Under the pieces are notes generated by a model. That model did not search any database. It was not told where the DNA came from and saw nothing but the letters and a program-made list of their open reading frames with translations. Positions 6,770 through 15,400 of a stretch of DNA of 46,698 bases are shown here, in pieces; position 1 is the first letter of the stretch; every line of letters begins with the position of its first letter. Position numbers and translations under genes: made by a program. The DNA comes from a virus: positions 1-46,698 of IMG/VR virus record IMGVR_UViG_3300044961_000506. The stretch is one strand, 5' to 3'.

Positions 6770-7552
6770 TTAATAAGCTCGTCCAAAAGAATCTCTTCGG
6801 ACCATTAATGATTTAGCCAGAGTCCCTCCAATTAATCCACCCAAAACCATTCCTCCTAATCCAGCTCCAGCCAAAAATCTTGCCACAAGAGCACCAATTG
6901 CTGCACCGGCTGCTGTTTTAATTTGACGCGCTAAAGCAGCTGCCTGCGTTGGCGACAATTGAGAAACACCCCTCATTAATTGAGCTTGCTCGTTAAAAGA
7001 AAGCGTTCTGGAATCCCGCAAAGCTTCCATGATAATCTGGTAAGGATCATTATCACGCCAGTTAGCAGAATTTCGAAAACCAGAAGATTTGCTCATGGAC
7101 TCGTTCATGGATTTATTCATCCAACCACTATAAGCACCAACACCAGCTCCAAGTAAACCCAGCATTAAAGCCATTTTAACAGCGTCTATACGTTTTTTAC
7201 GATCTCCGGTAACTTTGCTATACGCATTAAGACCGACATTAGCCAAAGATCCACCTAACCCTCCAGCAGCGGCAGCTAAAGCTCCGACAAGCAAAGCTCC
7301 GGGAATAGGTCCTTGGTTGATAGCGTCGTGAATTTTAGAGTTCCTTATAAAACTCTTTAAACCTTCTCGAGTTGTACGCCCTGCTCTATATACAGAATCA
7401 TTTTCGTATTGAAAAGGATATGAGCTGTATTGAATAGCGGCTAAAGGATTATTAGCTTTAAATCTAGGGTCCTCAGCCAAAAGCTGCTGCCAAGTTTTTG
7501 CTCCAGGAGGGTTCACCCCAGGCATACTATTAACATTATTATTAAATGTCAT
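6770..7552 (-). CDS. Glycine-zipper membrane protein of the virion module, 260 aa
   Basis: Not assigned to a named family. The N-terminal 90 residues are soluble and asparagine-rich. Three strongly glycine/alanine-rich hydrophobic segments follow: GALLVGALAAAAGGLGGSL, MLGLLGAGVGAYSGW and AGAGLGGMVLGGLIGGTLA. GxxxG-type repeats of this kind favour close helix packing and occur in phage ejection or membrane-channel proteins. Its start overlaps the stop of the upstream gene by 4 nt (ATGA), which indicates translational coupling. The location just downstream of the portal supports a virion role; function remains inference. Confidence 0.75.
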   Translation of the reverse strand: MTFNNNVNSMPGVNPPGAKTWQQLLAEDPRFKANNPLAAIQYSSYPFQYENDSVYRAGRTTREGLKSFIRNSKIHDAINQGPIPGALLVGALAAAAGGLGGSLANVGLNAYSKVTGDRKKRIDAVKMALMLGLLGAGVGAYSGWMNKSMNESMSKSSGFRNSANWRDNDPYQIIMEALRDSRTLSFNEQAQLMRGVSQLSPTQAAALARQIKTAAGAAIGALVARFLAGAGLGGMVLGGLIGGTLAKSLMVRRDSFGRAY

Positions 7553-7779
7553 AAAGGAAGCCCTCCTCCAGAACCGGCAATAGTGTCACAAGCCTGCCAA
7601 AGGGGTTTTTCTGGACAAGTTGAACGGGTAGGGTATTCCGGGTCTGTGTGGTCTTCGTTACCACGCATCACAGGAAGACCTTTAGGGTCATTCGCCGAAA
7701 AATCGGGCGACTTGACCAAAGAAGCTTTTTGGATTGATCGGACTACTCGAACAATCTCAGGTTCTTTTGCTTGTGACAT
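7549..7779 (-). CDS. Small hypothetical protein, 76 aa
   Basis: Not recognised. It has a basic N-terminal helix (EIVRVVRSIQKASLVKSPDF) and a proline/glycine-rich remainder with two cysteines, and no membrane segment. It is coupled to the following glycine-zipper gene by a 4-nt overlap and lies 79 nt downstream of the portal stop codon. It may be a small head or connector accessory protein. Support comes mostly from its position and tight packing. Confidence 0.6.
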   Translation of the reverse strand: MSQAKEPEIVRVVRSIQKASLVKSPDFSANDPKGLPVMRGNEDHTDPEYPTRSTCPEKPLWQACDTIAGSGGGLPL

Positions 7780-7858
7780 TCTTAAACTTTATGTCTAAAT
7801 AGCCACAACGACAAGCATGAGTTTTAATGCGTGGAATTAATAAAATTACTAATTTATT

Positions 7859-9718
7859 TTATTGTTGTTGTCTAAGCTGTGCTCTTCCCTGCTCTCTACC
7901 AGCGGCTTCGTTACTGGCCCTTAAATTCCTGAGCTCCTGCATAACGGCCGCATGGAGCACCGGATTGGAAGCCCGGATCTGATCGAGCATGCGCCGTCTC
8001 GGACCGATGTCCATACCTTCCAGTTGCATGGCATATTCCTGAGCCTCGCGTTGTATGGTAAGGGGAGTAACGGGACCACCGTTTCCGCTGAGACCACCCA
8101 TCGGAAGACCGCCAGGCATGGCCCCGCCCTGTTGAGCGGCAGCTTGTTGCGCTGCCTGCTGCTCCGCTTGCTGAGCTGCCGCAAGATCGTTTCCTGAGCC
8201 GACTTGCGCTTCTCGTTGCGCATCGGCTTGCAGTTTGGAAACCTCTTTTTGAATTTCCAAGTCTTCGCGCTGACGCTCGATAGCTTCGGCCACCGGATCG
8301 ACAATACCCCAAGGCTTGTAAGCTTTTTTCCGGGTGATCTCTCCGCCAGCAGCCATCTGAAGGTAAATCGATCTTTCTTCCATATCGTCTGCCAAAGATG
8401 GACGTTCGAGAACAGGAATAATACGGGGGAGCCCGAGATAGTCCTGAACACGAGTGGCGACCCAACGAACAAACTTATTGTTATTGTGCGGAATAAAATG
8501 GAATGTGTTTTCGAACAGCCGCAGAGTTGTCGGGATTTGCGCCACTTGTAAAGAACCCCGGTAAAGTTCCGCTGGGTACCCCATGGCGTCCAACATGTTG
8601 TTTGTGCTGTATTCGATTAAGTCCTTAAGCACCAGACGTTTACCTTCGCCACCAAACTCTTGATAAGTCACAGGGAAAGGCATGGCGTGCATTGCAAACG
8701 GGTCAGCCCGACGAGCTTTGATCATGCTGCTAATCTTGCTCGTCCATTGAGACATCAAAAGATTCTGCACATTGCTGCCGATGTTGTCGCTGATATTTGG
8801 CGTAAAAAGACGGAAAGGCATTAAATAGTCAAGCCCGACAGCTTCATCAATTTTACGGTAAACTTGTAACTGATGGAGTAATCTGTAATTGGCGATTGTT
8901 TCAGGCAGCCCCCATCCGTTATTAGAAACTCCCATAACTGTAGGAGCTTTATAATGAAAAACTTCATCCGCATTGTATAAAAAGTCTTCATTGTTGCGAA
9001 TGGCTTCTAAAACCGCTCTAGGAGTGGCATCGACTTGCCACATATCGCCTCTCTTAATAGAAGCTACAAAATCAGGCGGGAAAGTCTCGATTACTCGAGT
9101 GACGCCGTTACGCATGCTGTGCTGGAGTGTAACGTACCGAGGGTCAATACGAACGATACTAATACGAGAACGGTCCAAACTCTTTCTATCGTAAAAATCA
9201 AATTCAACTTTTTTTGCTTGGTGTATAGGAACACCTCTGGACATTTCAACCGGGTCCGGAACGGTGTACTTCATCGTCTGTAAATTGAATGAAGCATGGT
9301 TCCCGAACATTCCAATATCCCAATCTTTTATGCGCCCATCCCTCCTATCTCTAAGCAAACGATTAAAAGGAAATGCGATTCTCGCAAAGCCATTACCGTA
9401 AGCAGCCCAATCTTCACCTAAAGATCGAAGAGCCCCCATTATGTCTAAAGTGTCTTTTAAAAAATCATAAGTGTCATTCTGCTCCTCAATGGAACCTTCT
9501 TTACCAAATTCCAAATCGGTCATGAAATGCGCTATAACACGCATTGAAGCTTGCCGATACTCAGGGTTAAGGAAGAAAAGGAACAAGCAAAAATCCATCG
9601 CCGTTTCCAACTGCAAAGGAAACGTTTCACTAGAATGCATCAAAAAAGGATCAGCGAATTTCCTACTGCCTACAATGCGCTCAAAATCGAAATTGTATTG
9701 ATTGGCAATACCACTCAT
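7859..9718 (-). CDS. Portal protein
   Basis: The 619-residue protein reads as a phage portal. The N-terminal part places a membrane of helices around RQASMRVIAHFMTDLEF. It is followed by LGEDWAAYGNGFARIAFPFNR (the wing), a beta-rich section with IDPRYVTLQH, a YNADEVFHYK segment, and long helices (LPETIANYRLLHQLQVYRK). A tail rich in Q and A and a C-terminal crown-like helix end it. Portals form the dodecameric ring at the unique head vertex through which DNA is pumped by the terminase. The start overlaps the upstream 54-residue gene (ATGA). The 3' part is more GC-rich than its surroundings, which leaves long spurious ORFs in other frames. Confidence 0.85.
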   Translation of the reverse strand: MSGIANQYNFDFERIVGSRKFADPFLMHSSETFPLQLETAMDFCLFLFFLNPEYRQASMRVIAHFMTDLEFGKEGSIEEQNDTYDFLKDTLDIMGALRSLGEDWAAYGNGFARIAFPFNRLLRDRRDGRIKDWDIGMFGNHASFNLQTMKYTVPDPVEMSRGVPIHQAKKVEFDFYDRKSLDRSRISIVRIDPRYVTLQHSMRNGVTRVIETFPPDFVASIKRGDMWQVDATPRAVLEAIRNNEDFLYNADEVFHYKAPTVMGVSNNGWGLPETIANYRLLHQLQVYRKIDEAVGLDYLMPFRLFTPNISDNIGSNVQNLLMSQWTSKISSMIKARRADPFAMHAMPFPVTYQEFGGEGKRLVLKDLIEYSTNNMLDAMGYPAELYRGSLQVAQIPTTLRLFENTFHFIPHNNNKFVRWVATRVQDYLGLPRIIPVLERPSLADDMEERSIYLQMAAGGEITRKKAYKPWGIVDPVAEAIERQREDLEIQKEVSKLQADAQREAQVGSGNDLAAAQQAEQQAAQQAAAQQGGAMPGGLPMGGLSGNGGPVTPLTIQREAQEYAMQLEGMDIGPRRRMLDQIRASNPVLHAAVMQELRNLRASNEAAGREQGRAQLRQQQ

Positions 9719-9879
9719 TTTTTATCCTTTTTATTCGAAACGTCCAAAGTTTTTGCAACCTTTAATAAAGATTTAACAGGAGCATGAGACAAGGAGGCTT
9801 CTCCTTCAATATAATCTTCCGAAACCCCTCCTTGAATGGCTGGGGTTTTTCCTATTTTAACAACAGCATTTTTAATCAT
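9715..9879 (-). CDS. Small hypothetical protein, 54 aa, coupled to portal
   Basis: A short gene with a clear GAGGAT ribosome-binding site before its ATG at 9879. Its ATG overlaps the previous stop (ATGA) and its own TGA overlaps the portal ATG. This perfect double coupling argues that it is real. The product starts MIKNAVVKIGKTP, is lysine-rich at the C-terminus and has no membrane helix. Function unknown; it may be a small head protein or simply couple portal translation to the upstream gene. Confidence 0.65.
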   Translation of the reverse strand: MIKNAVVKIGKTPAIQGGVSEDYIEGEASLSHAPVKSLLKVAKTLDVSNKKDKK

Positions 9880-10373
9880 GCTAGTATCCTCATAAAAGAA
9901 AGTAAGCTATATTCACTACGAGGAAAAGTAAAAAACCCACCAGCGTAAAGAGCCGGGTAAGTGGCGTCTCCGATTTTAATTGTAAACTCGGAGCCGTTCT
10001 TGGGTTCTATTTTTAAATTCTTAGTTTTCATCAAAAAACCTAAGCTACTTTCATTAACGCTTATAGCTTCTGACCGGAACGTAATACTCAAATACTCATT
10101 GGAAATTGTAACAGTACCGGCCGAACCTAGCGCGCTAGACAAAACGTCATCATTTTCTTCGGACCGTTTATAAACCTTTGGTCTGGTCTGCTTAGGTACT
10201 TCGTTTTCCTCTACTTGAGCATCCTGATGGCGGTTGTCCTCTGATAACTCTGGAGTGGATGGCGGAAGGGCTGTCGTGCCATTTACAAACTTCGACAGCG
10301 CCTGCTCTTTCAATGTGCGAGAGAGCGGCGGGACGCCACGAGGTATCACATGTGCTTCTTCTTCGTAATCCAT
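9876..10373 (-). CDS. Hypothetical protein with acidic, proline-rich N-terminus
   Basis: Not recognised. With the ATG at 10373 (MDYEEEAHVI) there is an AAAGGAG site 8 nt upstream, better placed than for the ATG three codons earlier. The first 75 residues look disordered and acidic/proline-rich. The C-terminal 90 residues look like a compact beta domain (TVTISNEYLSITFRSEAI, FTIKIGDATYPALYAGGFF). It overlaps the C-terminal 182 nt of the 10192-10914 gene in another frame. It may therefore be a separate protein or the continuation of that gene by a +1 frameshift. Confidence 0.65.
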   Translation of the reverse strand: MDYEEEAHVIPRGVPPLSRTLKEQALSKFVNGTTALPPSTPELSEDNRHQDAQVEENEVPKQTRPKVYKRSEENDDVLSSALGSAGTVTISNEYLSITFRSEAISVNESSLGFLMKTKNLKIEPKNGSEFTIKIGDATYPALYAGGFFTFPRSEYSLLSFMRILA

Positions 10374-10914
10374 TGGAATCATCTCCTTTAATGTTAAAAA
10401 AGTAATCCTGCAGAACCTTTACGCCCAAGACTGGATTTCTACAATCTAAAAAACAAGATAAAACGACCCCATTAGCGTAAAAAGTCGTAATCAAATAAAT
10501 ACCTTGAGCGTCTGTGGATGCAATATCTTGAGTAACGTTAACCTTTTTGTTCTCATGCTTTGCTGTCACTATACACCGCAGCTTACCGTTTTCTTTAGTC
10601 AAAGCGTAAATCGCCGACCACCCTAAGGATTCCCACATTTCGTACACCCATAAACCCACTGCACTTAATTTAAGGCAAGGCCCGACCCATCGTCTTACTC
10701 GAACACGCTTATTAAGATCATTCAGATCTTCACAAAAAGTTTGCAGCGTTTTTGGCACCCGCGCGCCTGATTTACCATCCAGCCAATCACGAATAGCGCG
10801 AGGCGCAACTCCTGATTTGGCAGTTAAGTTTACAATATCCTGACGAGTTAATTCACCAGCACTTATCAAAGCTGACAGCTGCTCAGAAATTTCGTCTTCT
10901 GAAAGCTTTGGCAT
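10192..10914 (-). CDS. Helix-turn-helix-like protein whose 3' end overlaps the next gene
   Basis: The N-terminal 50 residues resemble a helix-turn-helix (TRQDIVNLTAKSGVAPRAIRDWLDGKS), suggesting DNA binding. The middle (about 60-180) looks like a folded alpha/beta domain and is followed by NIKGDDSN. From about residue 181 the reading overlaps the 9876-10373 gene and becomes arginine/serine/cysteine-rich, unlike a normal protein. The true product may therefore end by frameshifting into the next frame, or the two genes genuinely overlap. A hairpin lies 12 nt before the start and no Shine-Dalgarno is visible. Confidence 0.6.
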   Translation of the reverse strand: MPKLSEDEISEQLSALISAGELTRQDIVNLTAKSGVAPRAIRDWLDGKSGARVPKTLQTFCEDLNDLNKRVRVRRWVGPCLKLSAVGLWVYEMWESLGWSAIYALTKENGKLRCIVTAKHENKKVNVTQDIASTDAQGIYLITTFYANGVVLSCFLDCRNPVLGVKVLQDYFFNIKGDDSNGLRRRSTCDTSWRPAALSHIERAGAVEVCKWHDSPSAIHSRVIRGQPPSGCSSRGKRST

Positions 10915-10925
10915 AAGTTTAAAAC

Positions 10926-10946
10926 GCCTTCTTTTATACAGAAGGC
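10926..10946 (-). other. Hairpin immediately upstream of the HTH-like gene
   Basis: A 7-bp stem (GCCTTCT/AGAAGGC) followed on the minus strand by GTTTT, ending 12 nt before the ATG at 10914. It could be a weak terminator or a structure that hides or exposes the start. Confidence 0.45.
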
Positions 10947-10950
10947 TTAT

Positions 10951-10965
10951 AGTGCTATATAACTA
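10951..10965 (+). promoter_or_regulatory. Partial promoter motif (GTGCTATATAAC), plus strand
   Basis: On the plus strand GTGCTATATAA is identical to the -10 box of the motif at 1743-1772. ACAG replaces the GCAAYAG upstream box and the spacing is one base shorter. It points rightward at the three stem-loops of 10966-11090. The reverse strand (TAGTTATATAGC) could alternatively serve the HTH-like gene. Confidence 0.35.
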
Positions 10966-11090
10966 AACGCCTATAAAATAGGCGCTTAGCTTACATACGC
11001 AAAAGCCTCAAAGCCTGTTCAGCAATGAGTTTTGCGATGCTATTTAAAACGGCCAAACTGGATATTTTCCAGCTTGGCCGTTTTAATTTT
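10966..11090 (+). ncRNA. Candidate small RNA with three stem-loops
   Basis: The non-coding stretch between two minus-strand genes folds by eye into three consecutive hairpins. SL1 is CGCCTAT/ATAGGCG (10968-10984). SL2 is CGCAAAA...CTCA/TGAG-TTTTGCG (10998-11036). SL3 is a 17-bp stem with one mismatch followed by TTTT and AATTTT (11046-11090), which is a good plus-strand terminator. A promoter-like GTGCTATATAAC lies just upstream. No ORF of note is present. The alternative is that SL3 is simply the terminator of the leftward operon and SL1/SL2 are leader elements of the HTH-like gene. Confidence 0.4.
11046..11084. terminator. Strong bidirectional rho-independent terminator
   Basis: Arms AAAACGGCCAAACTGGA and TCCAGCTTGGCCGTTTT pair over 17 positions with one mismatch around a 5-nt loop. 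T-runs occur on both strands. It ends the leftward operon after the 11098-11295 gene, 14 nt beyond its stop, and could also end a rightward small RNA. Confidence 0.85.
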
Positions 11091-11097
11091 AAAAGTC

Positions 11098-11295
11098 TTA
11101 TTTTTGGGACTGATTATTTCCAGTCACAGCGTCAATAAAAGCCGCCGATTTAACGTAAATATTCCCCAGCTGTTTGCGATAGCTCGCCAGCTTGGTTTGG
11201 ACAGTTTCAGGCGAAGCATTTTTGACACCAGCCCAATAAGCGGTAAAACCAGCTTCGCGCATTTTATGAATAGATTCGAGAGTGGGTTCACTCAT
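11098..11295 (-). CDS. Small virion-module protein, 65 aa
   Basis: Not recognised. A helical, soluble protein with YWAGVKNASPE in the middle and a KSAA motif (NIYVKSAAFIDAVTG) near the C-terminus, a motif shared with neighbouring virion-type proteins. It has a good CGGAG site before its ATG. It is the last gene of its operon before the strong terminator at 11046-11084. Confidence 0.7.
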   Translation of the reverse strand: MSEPTLESIHKMREAGFTAYWAGVKNASPETVQTKLASYRKQLGNIYVKSAAFIDAVTGNNQSQK

Positions 11296-11327
11296 GATAT
11301 TTCTCCGTTTGTTTTTGGTTTAGATTT

Positions 11328-11711
11328 TCAATTTTGATTATCAACGACAAGCTCGGGGCTGTCAACTGAAGCTTCTATTTTTTCAGGTTCAGCTGGCAGT
11401 TCAACATTTTTATCCTTCTTTCGCTTAGACTCATTTTTATTAGCGTATGACTTTTTATCCGACTTCAAATCAGAAATAGGATCATGAGGCTTACGCTCAG
11501 GAATAACTGGGGCAGCTTCGACAACTTCTTGTTTAGCTTCTGCGTCCTCAACGGCAATAAGCCCAGCAGTTTTAAACCTTTCAATGTTTTTTAATGACTC
11601 TTCGTTGGGTTCGACGCCAGCAGTTACGCCGACACCAAGTTCAAAAACTTGCTTCTTATCGAAACCAAAAACTCGTTTAATTTGACTAATATTACGAACT
11701 TTAATTTTCAT
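11328..11711 (-). CDS. Hypothetical protein with charged disordered C-terminus, 127 aa
   Basis: Not recognised. The first 55 residues look folded (KIKVRNISQIKRVFGFDKKQ, then GVGVTAGVEPNEESL). The remainder is an E/K/P-rich tail that looks disordered. It lies directly downstream of the RNA polymerase beta-like genes, after a short gap that holds a possible promoter. A link to that polymerase is possible, but only position supports it. Confidence 0.65.
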   Translation of the reverse strand: MKIKVRNISQIKRVFGFDKKQVFELGVGVTAGVEPNEESLKNIERFKTAGLIAVEDAEAKQEVVEAAPVIPERKPHDPISDLKSDKKSYANKNESKRKKDKNVELPAEPEKIEASVDSPELVVDNQN

Positions 11712-11744
11712 AAGTTATTATAGTAATCAAAATTAAAAATACGT
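11712..11744 (-). promoter_or_regulatory. Possible sigma70-like promoter
   Basis: On the minus strand TTGACG is followed after 19 nt by TATAAT, starting at the stop codon of the 11744-12445 gene and ending just before the ATG at 11711. The spacing is longer than ideal, so this is tentative. Confidence 0.35.
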
Positions 11745-12445
11745 CAATCAGGCAATTTCATCGTCAAGTCGGCAACTTGATCAGGATTAAGCCAAACGTA
11801 TTTCTTTTTCCGTCGGTCGTAGAATCTGCTGTAAATGTTTTTATCTGAACCTATTTTTGTCCCCCAAGCTAGTCGGGTATCGATGCCTATTTTTTCAGAC
11901 TCCGGCCCTGCGATAGTGTCGTAAAAACCAAACTGAGAAGGGCTTAAAGATTGAGCCTCCTCTGTAATGACTTCAGTAGAACCCAACCCTCCCGGTCCCA
12001 TTTGAGTGAACCTCCTAGCCTGTTCAACTAAATGCATAGGGTTAATTTCTTCGAGGGGAGTCACCAATGGGTTATTAATAATAAAACCCTCTGTGTAATT
12101 ATCGAAAGCGTAAGGGTTAACCGCTTTAAGGGATTTTGTTTTGGCCACTCTTCTTAAAATAGACAGTCGTGTTTTATTAGCATCAAGCCGAATGCGTTCT
12201 CTAATTAAATCAGGAGGGCTATGAAATGACTTAAACCTCAAACTATCCCGACTGTCTGTAGGAATCAAACCACGGTTAACTGCTAATAACTTTTCTGTAG
12301 CCGCCAGCACCCCATTTAGACCGACCGACGTAAACTCATCGTCATCGTCGTCTGGAAAGCTTTTAGTAGGAATCGCCCGAACAGGCTGTTTAACAGTACC
12401 TGCCTTTATTAAAAGCTTCTGAATCTCTTCAATGGTCATGCTCAT
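11744..12445 (-). CDS. RNA polymerase beta-subunit fragment (fork-loop region)
   Basis: The 233-residue protein aligns by eye with the middle of bacterial RpoB, around the rifampicin-pocket and fork loop. RRFTQMGPGGLG corresponds to RRISALGPGGLT, SPSQFGFYDTIAGPESEKIG to [20 protein letters not shown], and an NPL precedes as in RpoB. Upstream, DLIRERIRLDANKTRLSILRR resembles the helices before the Rif region. The protein stops shortly after the fork region, so the catalytic C-terminal half of beta must be encoded elsewhere. Its ATG overlaps the stop of the beta N-terminal gene (TAATG), implying coupled synthesis of two parts of one subunit. Confidence 0.85.
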   Translation of the reverse strand: MSMTIEEIQKLLIKAGTVKQPVRAIPTKSFPDDDDDEFTSVGLNGVLAATEKLLAVNRGLIPTDSRDSLRFKSFHSPPDLIRERIRLDANKTRLSILRRVAKTKSLKAVNPYAFDNYTEGFIINNPLVTPLEEINPMHLVEQARRFTQMGPGGLGSTEVITEEAQSLSPSQFGFYDTIAGPESEKIGIDTRLAWGTKIGSDKNIYSRFYDRRKKKYVWLNPDQVADLTMKLPD

Positions 12446-15400
12446 TATTTTTCAAACGCATCGGCGTTGGCTGACAGCATATTAATTAATTTATCTTTAT
12501 GCTGATACTGTTTTATTTGATCTTTTAACTCAGAGTTGGTGTCGGAATTCCAGTTTCGCAGTTTGTCTCTAAGCGCCATTCGAACCACAAACCCTGGGTA
12601 AGGAACTTCTCTGAATTCCTTACGCTTCGATAAAGATTCCACAATAGGTTTGAGATCCGTTTTAGCGTCCACAATTCTATTGTAAATGTCAACCCCTTGT
12701 AAAGTGCTGGCCATCTTAACTTCTCCAACAATTTCGTCCCCAATAACCTCACTGGCAGGAATGACATCTTCGGAGTGCTCGCTTTCCTTTTTCCTAGCTC
12801 TTTTCTTTTTCCATTTTTGCCAAAGCCAATAACCAAGACCACCAGCTCCAGCAGCCGCCAAAGTCCAGCCTACAGTTCTTGGAAAACTTGTAATAGCGTT
12901 TCTGGCAAAACTGCCAAGACCTGCGTAAACTTTAGCCGCCGATCTTGCATCTTTTCCAATAGATGCATCCATGGTTTGTTTATATTTGAAAAATTTTGGA
13001 TCCGTCTTGGCTACATAATCATCAAAAGCGAAATAAAAATTGTCATTTAAGTTATCGTCATTAGGGTTAGCCAACGTAGATTTCCATTCCTTAATTTTTT
13101 TATTAAGAGTTGTTATGTCTGCACCGTTTTCATGCCATAACTGTAAGTACCCAGGAATTGATCCAGCTCGAAAAGCAAGATAATGCAAAGCAGAATCTTC
13201 AGCTTTTGAAATCCTACCTTTGTTATCGAACTCAATATACTTACGATTAAGCGGATCATTTGGATCTAAGTAATCAGCAATAGCTTTAGGAATAGGAACT
13301 TTTGAGTCTTTCCACCCCCATTGCGAATCAGGTTTCATTTGGGCTATGCCCTGTCTAAGTTTTTTAACATAGTCAATAACATCCATGTCGTAATACTTAG
13401 CTCGCATAGCTGCCGAACCATACATCAGATAGTCATTCAAAAAAGGTTTAGGCTGGAAATCAGGACTCCACTCATCTGGAAAAGAGTTGGACGAAATAAG
13501 AAATTTTTCAACTCCTGGCGATTCTTTACCTAAATCACCATAAGGATTTTTAGTTGCATAAATCAATCCCGCCCCACCAATTCCTGCCAATGCGCTAGCC
13601 GCAAGCAAATTACGTTCTTTTCTTTTTTCTTCCTTTTTATAATCTTCATCATCTTCCAAATTGGGGGTAGCTACGACACCACCACATTTTTCATGTTGTA
13701 TCTCATGTTCATCCAAAAACACGCATGAATGCTCATCAAGCTCTGTTCCACAGTGCGGGCAAACCCAAACAGACTCCGAAGCAGACTTAACAACTTCTTG
13801 GTTACCGTCTTTAGTTTCAACTATGCGATGCTCTTTTTTAGCAAATCTACGCAACTGCTCTGGTTTAACTCCAATATACCTTGGATCATCCAAATCAGCT
13901 TCCACCAGCTTAATTTTTTCATGCTTACTATTAGTGGCCTGATAAATCCCCGGTTTTAAACCGTGATCCACCATCTCAAAAAGAGCCGATCCTGCAAACT
14001 CTCCATTTCTTATATAGCCTAATAAACGAATCTTATCTTTGGTTTTTTCCGGATCTAATCCGAACTCTTCTTCAATTTCTCGAACAATCGTTTCCTTTAA
14101 ATTGGCATCCGACTTCGATTTATTGCCGCCTGCTGGACGCAGCTTGCCAACTTTTTCCTCAGGAGTCCATTTGTCCGGTAGTTCTTCTTGTAGAAGATAT
14201 TTTCCATTAGGTTGTTTAAATAAAACACCTGCGCCGTAGCGAGCTAGCTTTTCAAGAACCAAAATACCAGCTTCATGCACTACTTCTTCAGGAGAATAAA
14301 CAGATGCTTTTTTAATAACCGGAGAGTTTAGCGCTGCATTAAGAAGTTCTGGATTAAGACCACCTTGCGTTCTTAAAAAATTTTCAATCGCCTCTGCTAA
14401 CTCAGAGTATGTCGCATTTAAATCAATACCTGCTTGATGTTCTTTATTTAAAAATTGGGCAATGAGCTGAAGATCGGCTTTATCAATCGAAGACCTGTTA
14501 CTTCCACCAAAAATCGAATCGGAGGCGTTTTTATTAATAATGTATTCAGATTCTTTTTTAGCTTTGTAGTCCTCCATTTCCTTAGCAAAAGATTCCCTCT
14601 TTTCTTCGGGTAAAAGTTTTAACGGATCAATTGCCCAAGCGCGTAAAGCATAGGCACGTCGAGGCGTAGGATTTTTTACAAAAGCTGCGCCATGGCGAGC
14701 TTTAAATTTTTTCCAGCGCATAATTTGTCTGGCGTCGTCTTCATGCCTACGCCCATCACTATATTTAAAATACCACTCAACCCAACCTAAAGGATCAGAA
14801 CCTTCAGCAAACCATTTTGAAGGCCATTTCTCCATGCTGGCCAGCCGAGGACCAACACCAGCATACAAAGCATTATATATATCCTGCATTTCCTCCGGTT
14901 TCAAATCGGGTTCAAATGGGATATTAGCGGCATATTTTTCAAATAGTTCACGCCCAAGCGCACGGGCGCGCCATTCGGCCGATTTCGTCAAATCAAAAGC
15001 ATTTGGGAGAGTTTTGCGCACCACTCGTTTTGTAACTTTAACAGACTCCAAAGCCTCTTTAATAGCCTGCGCCTTTTGAGTATGGTCCGCATCAGCAATT
15101 TGCATTTTTTTAGGTACAAGGCGTTCGTAAGCTTTATTAAACACTCGAGCATCATATTTATTCTTATTCGCATCGAGTATTTCTGGCCCCCAAGAGGTTG
15201 CCAAAGCGTCATCTGGAACTCCTAAATCTTTTAATAATGAATAAAGGTGGAGATTGGAGTTTTGAATTTTTAAACGGTATTGCGCCGTATCAGGTTCAAA
15301 GGATATTCGAAAATCCGGTCCGGTTCCTTTTTTAGGATTTACTTGTGCTTCCAAATGTCCGTTATCTTGTTTACGAGTATAGATGCCTGGAAGCAATCGG

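Noticed and set aside
7911-8472. Two long minus-strand ORFs of about 184 residues in other frames within the portal gene
   Set aside because: They lie entirely inside the portal C-terminal region, which is more GC-rich and stop-poor; compositions are serine/arginine/cysteine-heavy, and no ribosome-binding sites support them.
9780-9870. AAACCCC...GGGGTTTTT hairpin as a plus-strand terminator
   Set aside because: It lies within the 54-residue minus-strand gene, and no plus-strand gene leads into it; probably chance.
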